NCBI GenBank assembly: GCA_041664945.1
Contig: JBAYJY010000086.1
Span: 1 to 18,903, forward strand
Reading direction: 5' to 3'
Origin: JBAYJY01 sp041664945
Lineage (GTDB): Bacteria; UBP15; UBA6099
Length of the DNA stretch: 18,903 nt
This document shows, piece by piece, positions 1-6,482 of this stretch. A program made the translations under genes and the position numbers. Numbering within the stretch: position 1 is the first letter of the stretch; every line of letters begins with the position of its first letter. The notes under the pieces are model-generated. The model did not search any database and was not told where the DNA came from. It saw only the letters and a list, made by a program, of their open reading frames with translations.

Positions 1-45
1 AGCTTAATATTTTCTCGCCATATCTCCTGTCAGACTTGCTCGACG

Positions 46-70
46 ATAAATGGAAATCGCTTCCATTTAT
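46..70. repeat. Perfect 10-bp inverted repeat, possible operator
   Basis: The arms ATAAATGGAA (46-55) and TTCCATTTAT (61-70) are exact reverse complements around the 5-base loop ATCGC. The element lies about 100 bases upstream of the heparinase-like gene. It is AT-rich and has no following T-run, so it does not look like an intrinsic terminator. Its size and symmetry suit a dimeric regulator, and the CG near the centre is reminiscent of LacI-family operators, but the two halves are not symmetric about that CG. No other copy was noticed by eye. The repeat is certain; the operator role is a guess. Confidence 0.5.
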
Positions 71-107
71 ACCATCTTCTTGCCAACTCGTTCTGGAGGG
101 ATTTTGA

Positions 108-137
108 TTGAACACAAATGATTTTTAATGATAAAAT
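108..137 (+). promoter_or_regulatory. Weak candidate sigma70 promoter for the heparinase-like gene
   Basis: TTGAAC (108-113) and TAAAAT (132-137) are separated by 18 bases and lie 29 bases before the start codon at 167. The match to the -35 consensus is only partial. The surrounding sequence is AT-rich, so chance matches are likely. The gene's ribosome binding site is GGAG at 157-160, six bases before the ATG. Confidence 0.3.
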
Positions 138-166
138 AATGTAAACTGAAATTTGTGGAGAAATGA

Positions 167-2227
167 ATGCAAACATACGTGAACCCGTTTATAAAAACTG
201 TTTTAATAACATCTTTCTTCTGCTTGTCTTTGATTATTCGTCCTGCAACGGCGTTCGCGGACGCTATTTGCGCGGCGCATCCATGCGTTTTCATGACCCC
301 TGCTGATGTAAAGGATTTGAAGCTGACTATAGAGAACTGGGATAAGGCAAAGCAGTATTTTGAAAATCTTAAGCTCATGACTGACGCATACCGGGCGCGA
401 GAGTTGGAAATTCCGGCGCTCGGCGGCATTTATACGCAACGATATATCTGCCCGATTCACGGTAAGTATCTGCGATTCAATCTCGATCAGCCGCACAAAC
501 ATTTCTGCGATATTTGCGGAAAGTATTATGAGAGCGCGGAGCTCGACGGCTGTTGGCGCGAATACAAACACATGATGAATATCGAGTACGCGCTTAATGC
601 GGCGCTTGTCTATCAATTGACCGGCTACACTGAGTATGCGGCGTGGGCGCGCAAGGTTCTTGTCAGTTACGCGGAAAAATACAAGCAATATCCGCCGCAT
701 GGGGGCCCTGCCGGACTCGGCAGGCTTACGAGCCAGTCGCTCGACGAGGCGGTTCTGCTGATCAACGCAGCAGCCGCTTTCGACCTGATAGCCGACTCGC
801 CCGTAATGTCCGACACCGACCGCGAGTTGATACCGCGCAAGCTGCTCGTTCCCGCCGCGCGCCATGTTGAAGGCTATCCGTTCGGTATACACAACATACA
901 GGTATGGCATTCAACCGCGATGCTCGTTTCCGGGTTGCTCGCCGGAAACAGTGAGCTTTCGGACAGAGCTGCCGCGACGCTGCGCGAAGAGATAGAAAAT
1001 GGAATAACTCCGGACGGCCTGTGGGATGAAACCTCCGTCGGCTACCACCTTTACGCAATGAAACCGTTTTCAGTCCTTTCCGCCGTTTGCAGGAATCAAA
1101 AGCTGGATGTTTGCGCAAATCCGAAATTCCGAAAAATATTCACCGTTCTTCAAGAATTAACAATGCCGAACAATTTTAATCTACCCGCGATCAACGATTA
1201 CAGGCACAACGTCAACCTTGCCGAGATGCTCCCGGGCGCGATCGCCGCGAGATACGCATTCGAAGACAAGTCGTTCGACACATTAATCCAGACATTGCTT
1301 GGCAGCGATCTTAACAACTGGGGTTTCATTTATCTGCGTAAACCTGAGACGGATCAAAATCAGACGCGCTGGAAACCTCCGGCGAAGTCGAGCCACCTGC
1401 CGGGGTCAGGCCTGACCGTTCTGCGCCGGGACGGCATGTACGCGCTGACAAAATACAATCCCACCATAGGCGGCCACGACCACAACGACCGCCTCGAAGT
1501 CCTTTTCGAAAACGGCGACAGCGAACTCTATCCCGACCTCGGCACCGTTCCATACGGTCACCCGTTATACAGGGCATATTACCGGCGCACGGAGGCGCAC
1601 AACACGCTTATGGTCGACAGACAGCAACAGAATCCGTCCGCTTGCGAACCGCTGCATTTTTACTACGAGACGGATTTTACCGGAGTGACCGTCGAATGCA
1701 AAGAGATTTACAAGGGCGCGACCATTCGCCGGACGCTCGTTCTGGCCGGCCGAGCGCTAATTGACGTAACCGTCGCCGATTCAACGGCAAATCATATTTA
1801 TGATTGGTTTTTACACGTTAATTATAAAGAAGATGCAGTCAATCCGTTTGCTCAAAACGCAAGTAAGTTAGACTCGATCTCTCCGAACCCGGAGATCGTC
1901 CTCAAGGAGCTATCGCAGTTGGAAAACGGCGATTCAATTCAGTTTCAACCCGCCGCCGATACCGCAACCGGCCCAAGCATCGCATTTTATTCGTCTAACC
2001 CGATCACTCTCTACAAAGGATATGCCACCGGATTCAGGCCTGATGAAACAATGCCTGTCATGATGTGGCGTCAGGAAGGCAAATCCGCTGTCTTTGCCGC
2101 AGTGACGCGCCATAGAGGAAGTGACATCAAATCATCCTCAATCAAAGGGAACGAATTTATCGTTGATATGAACGGCGGCAAAGAGATATCAATTTCGCTA
2201 ATAGACGGAAATATTATAGAAAAATAA
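167..2227 (+). CDS. Secreted heparinase II/III-like polysaccharide lyase
   Basis: This 686-residue protein opens with a signal peptide (hydrophobic residues about 10-29, probable cleavage after ATAFA, residue 31). It has the architecture of alginate/heparin lyase-like families: an alpha/alpha toroid (about 45-390) followed by a beta-sandwich (about 410-680). Likely catalytic or substrate-contact motifs are GIHN (240-243) and GYHLY (292-296) in the toroid, and GGHDHND (435-441) and AHNT (477-480) in the sheet domain. Such enzymes cleave uronic-acid polysaccharides by beta-elimination in the periplasm or outside the cell. The substrate cannot be read from the sequence. A Cys/His cluster (C95, H98, H110/H112, C114, C117) near the N terminus looks like a small metal site. 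The start is set by GGAG at 157-160. The gene is monocistronic and convergent with the next gene. The broad family is fairly secure; the PL subfamily is not assigned. Confidence 0.82.
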   Translation: MQTYVNPFIKTVLITSFFCLSLIIRPATAFADAICAAHPCVFMTPADVKDLKLTIENWDKAKQYFENLKLMTDAYRARELEIPALGGIYTQRYICPIHGKYLRFNLDQPHKHFCDICGKYYESAELDGCWREYKHMMNIEYALNAALVYQLTGYTEYAAWARKVLVSYAEKYKQYPPHGGPAGLGRLTSQSLDEAVLLINAAAAFDLIADSPVMSDTDRELIPRKLLVPAARHVEGYPFGIHNIQVWHSTAMLVSGLLAGNSELSDRAAATLREEIENGITPDGLWDETSVGYHLYAMKPFSVLSAVCRNQKLDVCANPKFRKIFTVLQELTMPNNFNLPAINDYRHNVNLAEMLPGAIAARYAFEDKSFDTLIQTLLGSDLNNWGFIYLRKPETDQNQTRWKPPAKSSHLPGSGLTVLRRDGMYALTKYNPTIGGHDHNDRLEVLFENGDSELYPDLGTVPYGHPLYRAYYRRTEAHNTLMVDRQQQNPSACEPLHFYYETDFTGVTVECKEIYKGATIRRTLVLAGRALIDVTVADSTANHIYDWFLHVNYKEDAVNPFAQNASKLDSISPNPEIVLKELSQLENGDSIQFQPAADTATGPSIAFYSSNPITLYKGYATGFRPDETMPVMMWRQEGKSAVFAAVTRHRGSDIKSSSIKGNEFIVDMNGGKEISISLIDGNIIEK

Positions 2228-2252
2228 ATTTTGAGTTTTGATGTTTTTAGAA

Positions 2253-3389
2253 TTATCTTCCGGGAATGAAAACGCCGATAGCATTGGAAACAGCGCGTGA
2301 AGCGCCGTCGCTCGGACTGTTGACCGTCACCCCGTTTATGACAAGCGAGCTCGACCCGCCTCCGTCCATTCCGATGGCGTTAATCGCGCCGAACGATTTC
2401 ATGAACTCAGCGAGTTCCCAATAGGTGACGCCTACGCTGAACTTCCGCTGCCGGCCGTCTATTACGACCAATAGAAGCTGTCCGTCCGCAGTGCTTCCGA
2501 TCGCTGTCGCGGGAATCCTGCCGCGGAAACCCTGTCTCAAATTTTCATCCTTAGATTGTTCCAGAACGCACTCGCCGTTCTTTAAAAGCATCGGGCCGCC
2601 GGTGATTGCGTTATGAACATCGAGCCATGCCGGGTCGACGACAAAATACAACCTTACCGAATCGCCGCGTTTGAACCAGTTGAAATACTTCTCGCTGTCT
2701 CCGTGAAGGGATAGCACGAATCCATCATTCGGAATAAGGGAGTCTCCGTAATCGAGTCCGACCACACGTTCGCCGGACACCCGCACCTCGCGCCCGTTTT
2801 CGTTTGTGTTCGTTTTAGCGCCGTACTCAGGCGTGAAAACAAGCGATTCGTCATTGCGACGCTTGCGATTCATTCCCCAAAGGAAAAAGTATTCACCGGT
2901 TTTTTCCATATATATGATGCCGCGCGTCTTCGGATAGCCGAAAAGCGGAACCTTCTGCTCGGTCAGTCCGAATGCGCTTCTGTATGTGTGCGAAAAGTAA
3001 ACGGTGCGCCCGTTGATCATCATGAATCCGACCGGGAATGGATCGGAGGAACTGCGGTTGAAGAAAGAGCCGTTGATGGCGACGGATGCGCCAGTGCGGC
3101 GCGCCATCGAAGCAGTTGTTTCAAGCGAATCGAGCCGATTGTTGGCGAGGATGGGCCTTATGTCTATTCCAGGTTCGCTGAGCGAGATCTTTACGACATG
3201 CGCATGAAGAGGCAATCCGTTTACCGTCATTCTGATATGCGAGTAATTGATGCCAGGAGCGATGGCTTTGTTCCAGCGCTCGATCGTTTTGAAACTCGCA
3301 GCCCGCGCTGGAGAATATGCGACAGCGAGCGTTAGCAATACGATTAACGCGCTAATGAACCGGTTGAATTTAGCTCCGCTATGCAGCAT
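2253..3389 (-). CDS. Secreted phosphodiester glycosidase (NAGPA/DUF2233 family)
   Basis: The 378-residue protein has a signal peptide (residues about 10-30, ending SPARA) and one phosphodiester glycosidase domain over most of the rest. Family hallmarks are VAINGSFF (103-110), ITGGPMLLKNG (262-272), RIPATAIGST.DG (291-303) and the terminal MDGGGSSSLV (341-350) followed by RAVSNAIG. The family includes the mammalian uncovering enzyme, which removes GlcNAc from a GlcNAc-phosphate-mannose diester. Bacterial members are secreted and mostly of unknown substrate. The signal peptide implies action outside the cytoplasm, for example on sugar phosphodiesters of teichoic acids or exopolysaccharides, but this is inference. 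The start is supported by AGGA about six bases upstream. The gene is convergent with the lyase (25-base gap) and divergent from the NUDIX gene. Family assignment is strong; substrate is unknown. Confidence 0.88.
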   Translation of the reverse strand: MLHSGAKFNRFISALIVLLTLAVAYSPARAASFKTIERWNKAIAPGINYSHIRMTVNGLPLHAHVVKISLSEPGIDIRPILANNRLDSLETTASMARRTGASVAINGSFFNRSSSDPFPVGFMMINGRTVYFSHTYRSAFGLTEQKVPLFGYPKTRGIIYMEKTGEYFFLWGMNRKRRNDESLVFTPEYGAKTNTNENGREVRVSGERVVGLDYGDSLIPNDGFVLSLHGDSEKYFNWFKRGDSVRLYFVVDPAWLDVHNAITGGPMLLKNGECVLEQSKDENLRQGFRGRIPATAIGSTADGQLLLVVIDGRQRKFSVGVTYWELAEFMKSFGAINAIGMDGGGSSSLVINGVTVNSPSDGASRAVSNAIGVFIPGR

Positions 3390-3430
3390 AATGTCCTGAC
3401 AGGCAAAAGGCGCAAAGATATATGAAAAGA

Positions 3431-3446
3431 ATATGTAAAAACATAT
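3431..3446. repeat. Inverted repeat in the divergent promoter region
   Basis: ATATGT (3431-3436) and ACATAT (3441-3446) form a perfect 6-bp inverted repeat around AAAA. It lies between the divergently transcribed phosphodiester glycosidase (start 3389) and NUDIX gene (start 3517). On the minus strand a TTGACC hexamer (complement of 3455-3460) sits just upstream, so the repeat overlaps the place where a -10 element for the glycosidase gene would fall. An operator is possible, but the element is short and AT-rich and could be chance. Confidence 0.35.
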
Positions 3447-3516
3447 CCACCGTCGGTCAAACGCGCGCCATAAGCCGCTCGCCTAAGTGATTATAGCGAT
3501 ATAAAAAAGGATGAAA

Positions 3517-3939
3517 ATGATTATGGAGATAAAAAGTCCGGCCCTGACGGTTGACGCGGCAATCATAATCGACGGCAAATTCGCGCTTATAAAACGAAAG
3601 AATGAGCCTTTTAAAGGAATGTGGGCGCTGCCAGGAGGATTCGTCGACCTGGGCGAAAGCGTAGAAGACGCAACACGGCGGGAGGCAAAAGAGGAAACCG
3701 GGCTCGATATCGAGTTGATCGCGCTCCTCGGCGTCTATTCCGATCCTAAGCGCGACCCGCGCGGGCACACAGTCTCCGTCGTTTATCTCGCGAAGCCTGT
3801 CGGCGGCGAGCTTAAAGCAGCGGATGACGCCGCCGACGCTAAACTCTTCGCGCCGGAAGACGACCCGCTTCTCGCTTTCGACCACGCCATCATTCTTAAC
3901 GACGCGCTCGAAGCCGCAAAACGCCTGGATTTCATGTAA
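3517..3939 (+). CDS. NUDIX hydrolase (ADP-ribose pyrophosphatase-like)
   Basis: This is a compact cytoplasmic enzyme of 140 residues with a complete NUDIX box: GGFVDLGE followed by REAKEETGL fits G-x5-E-x7-REUxEExGU (about residues 43-65), the Mg-binding catalytic helix. The downstream segment with PRGHTVSVVYLA resembles ADP-ribose/NDP-sugar pyrophosphatase types rather than MutT proper, but specificity cannot be assigned. The ATG at 3517 is chosen because AAGGA (3507-3511) lies five bases before it. An in-frame ATG at 3511 would overlap that site, and another ATG occurs at 3523. The stop at 3937-3939 is followed within a few bases by the phosphorylase gene, so the two probably share one mRNA. 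A housekeeping nucleotide-sanitising role or processing of a nucleotide sugar linked to the phosphorylase are both possible. Confidence 0.85.
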   Translation: MIMEIKSPALTVDAAIIIDGKFALIKRKNEPFKGMWALPGGFVDLGESVEDATRREAKEETGLDIELIALLGVYSDPKRDPRGHTVSVVYLAKPVGGELKAADDAADAKLFAPEDDPLLAFDHAIILNDALEAAKRLDFM

Positions 3940-3953
3940 TCGGAGTTCCCAAT

Positions 3954-6464
3954 ATCAAAGATATAAAAATCGATCCAAATGGAAAATTCGGCCGCTGGTT
4001 CGAAGACGAATACGGCCTGCCTGCGTATGACTACACGTGCGATCAGGACGCCGAACCGGAAGCGACTGCATTCACAACCCAAGGCGGCTCAAATCTGCAC
4101 TGGCACCAGATCGGCAACGACCGAATAACCGCGATCGTCACAAACCGCGGCTACGCTCAGGCGCTCGAGTCTTCCAGAGGAATCCAATGGCTGAACTATC
4201 ACGACCCGGAAAGGCTATGCCCGGGAGCCGGTATCGCGCTTGTGTTCGATAGCAATAAGATACGGACTGACTTGTATAAACCCGGCGCTCCGCTCGATGG
4301 TTACCGACGCGTCTTCGGAACCGGATATTTCAAGAAAGTCAAAATGATCGGAAAGATGCAGTTCGAACACCGGATATTCGCGCCTTTCGGCGACGATCCG
4401 GTCCTGATAGGAGAGATCACCGTCTCAAACAAAACCGATTCCGAACGTAGCGCGGAAGTTCTGGAATTTTTCGGCGTGAATCTGCACTATATGGCGCAGG
4501 CAAGCGTTTACATGACGCGCAACAGAATAAGTTACGGCCATTCAGGTGTCGAAGACTTCGCGGCCAGCATATTGCGGAGGTCTTTCGCGATCGGCATGCT
4601 CGATGCTGAAGCGCGTCGGACACGCTTCGCCGAACGGTTCAAATTCGACCCGAAAGTATCGGATGACGGAATCATAATGCTGACTCCGCATTTTATCGGC
4701 GGGCGCAAGCCGGCGCCGGACGCTCGCGACGCTCGGAACTACTATCCTAAAACCATTTTCGCAGCGCCGCTGAATTTCAACTCCGAATCTCACTATTACG
4801 ATGCTAACTCGCTAATGACAACAAGCGGAGAATTCAGAAACAAACCGGAAACTTCGTGTAATAACAGCGATTTGATTCACCTTCCATGCCTATGCCTTGG
4901 CGGTCCCGTCAACATTGCCCCGGCGGGCGAAGCTGGCGACTCAACTCGATTATTATTCATTTTCGGATATGAAAATCCGGAATATATTAAACAGTTAGTC
5001 GAAAAATATAGAGCCGAATCAAGCGAAACAGGTGATTTGTTAGCCAAAACGGCTGAATCGTGGAAAAAACATACGCCGGTGTTTTCAATTCCGGCCTCAA
5101 TCGATAGTGAATGGATTTCCCGCGAAACGCGCTGGCACGCGTATTACGCTCGCAGCGCGTTTTTAAGCGATGAGCATTACGACTGCCACTTTACCCCTCA
5201 GGGCGGCGCATATGAGTTCCTGCACGGCCTACGCGGCGCCGTGCGCGACTACGCGCTATTTCTCGCCGGCCTTATCTACATCGCTCCGGAACGAGCGCGC
5301 GAACTGCTCGAATATTGCTTCCGGACAATGACGCCTTCCGGACGCCTAATGTACGCAACATCCGGTTTCGGCAACGCAACAGGCGCAGTCGCGCACGAAA
5401 GCCCAAGCGACCTGCAGTTGTTTCTGCTATGGGCGCTCACCGAATATTTGTTTTTTACGCGCGACTTTACATTCTTAGACCATGTGATTCCCTTCTATCC
5501 ACGCGGCGAAGAAAAATCAACAGTACGGGAACGCGTTACGCTCGCGCTCGATTATCTGTATGGAACAATCGGTTTCGGCGAACACGGATTGATACGAGTC
5601 GGAGACGGAGACTGGAGCGACGGGATTTCACTTTTTGCGCGCGACAGGCGCCGATTTGTCGCACAAGGCGAAAGCGTTTTCAATTCAGCGCTTGCGTTAT
5701 ATGTCCTGCCGCGCGTAGCCGACCTGCTCGACGACTGGAACCCAGCCGCCGCCGCGCTCGCACGCGAGAATTCTGAGTCGATTAAACAAAGCGTTCTTAA
5801 ATGCTGGAACGGAAAGTGGTTCTATCGCGGCTATGACGGCGCCGGGCATCCGATTGGAAATAAACATCTTTTTCTCGAACATCATGCATGGCTGCTGATT
5901 TCGCGAGCTCTGCCGGACGATATGGCGGCTTCGGTCATAAAACATATTTATGAAATGCTCGACGAGCCGTCACCGTTCGGCCAATACGTGCTATACCCGC
6001 CAAAGAAATCGTTCATGAACATACTAAAACCCGGCTGGGACGTGAACGGCGGCGTATGGTTCGCGATGAATTATCTTCTCACTTGGGGTTACGGCTGTTA
6101 CGACCCGGATAAGGCTTGGGCCTCGCTGCGCAAAAATTCGCTTGCGATGAAAGCGACGGTCGATCCGAGTATCTGGTATGGAATCTGGAGCGCTCCCGAC
6201 TGTTTCAACGCGAACCACGCTCAGCGGCCCGGTGAAACATATTTCCATCTGCCGACTCCGACAACGGATTTTCCAATAATGAATCTGAACGTTCACGCAG
6301 TGTATCTCGCCGCTCTGATAAAGCTGTGCGGAATCGAGCCGCAAAAAAGCGGCATAACCGTGAAGCCGTTGCTGCCATTCGGAGATTTCAGCATGAGCGC
6401 GCCGACATTCGACCTGTATGTCAAAAACAACAAAGTGGAATTCAATAATCGTTTTTCGAAATAA
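3954..6464 (+). CDS. GH94-type glycoside phosphorylase, no canonical start codon
   Basis: The protein of about 836 residues has no signal peptide and resembles GH94 (cellobiose/chitobiose phosphorylase-type) enzymes, which split beta-glycosides with inorganic phosphate to give a sugar 1-phosphate. It has an N-terminal beta-sandwich, an alpha/alpha barrel and a C-terminal sheet. GDGDWSDG (about residues 550-557) matches the GH94 DWND motif, with D556 (codon at 5619) the probable general acid. The first standard start in the good part of the frame is GTG at 4242. Conserved-looking sequence (GRWFEDEYGLPAYDY, then HWHQIGNDRITAIVTNRGY) continues about 96 residues upstream of it. The frame is open back to a stop at 3897-3899, with no ATG, GTG or TTG before 4017 (a CTG). 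ATC at 3954 is proposed because GGAG (3942-3945) lies eight bases upstream; ATC at 3939, overlapping the NUDIX stop as TAATC, is an alternative. A sequencing error or frameshift is also possible. Substrate is unknown. Confidence 0.78.
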   Translation: MKDIKIDPNGKFGRWFEDEYGLPAYDYTCDQDAEPEATAFTTQGGSNLHWHQIGNDRITAIVTNRGYAQALESSRGIQWLNYHDPERLCPGAGIALVFDSNKIRTDLYKPGAPLDGYRRVFGTGYFKKVKMIGKMQFEHRIFAPFGDDPVLIGEITVSNKTDSERSAEVLEFFGVNLHYMAQASVYMTRNRISYGHSGVEDFAASILRRSFAIGMLDAEARRTRFAERFKFDPKVSDDGIIMLTPHFIGGRKPAPDARDARNYYPKTIFAAPLNFNSESHYYDANSLMTTSGEFRNKPETSCNNSDLIHLPCLCLGGPVNIAPAGEAGDSTRLLFIFGYENPEYIKQLVEKYRAESSETGDLLAKTAESWKKHTPVFSIPASIDSEWISRETRWHAYYARSAFLSDEHYDCHFTPQGGAYEFLHGLRGAVRDYALFLAGLIYIAPERARELLEYCFRTMTPSGRLMYATSGFGNATGAVAHESPSDLQLFLLWALTEYLFFTRDFTFLDHVIPFYPRGEEKSTVRERVTLALDYLYGTIGFGEHGLIRVGDGDWSDGISLFARDRRRFVAQGESVFNSALALYVLPRVADLLDDWNPAAAALARENSESIKQSVLKCWNGKWFYRGYDGAGHPIGNKHLFLEHHAWLLISRALPDDMAASVIKHIYEMLDEPSPFGQYVLYPPKKSFMNILKPGWDVNGGVWFAMNYLLTWGYGCYDPDKAWASLRKNSLAMKATVDPSIWYGIWSAPDCFNANHAQRPGETYFHLPTPTTDFPIMNLNVHAVYLAALIKLCGIEPQKSGITVKPLLPFGDFSMSAPTFDLYVKNNKVEFNNRFSK

Positions 6465-6482
6465 TCAGCCTGAGCGCCGCGA

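Noticed and set aside
95..120. Strong GGAGGG (95-100) suggesting a leader peptide before the lyase
   Set aside because: The nearest ATG (118) is too far away and opens an eight-codon frame. The lyase has its own GGAG at 157-160.
203..910. 235-codon minus-strand open frame
   Set aside because: Antisense shadow of the lyase gene, with no recognisable domain or usable ribosome binding site.
4242..4244. GTG as the start of the phosphorylase gene
   Set aside because: It would remove about 96 residues of family-like sequence, and no ribosome binding site stands before it.
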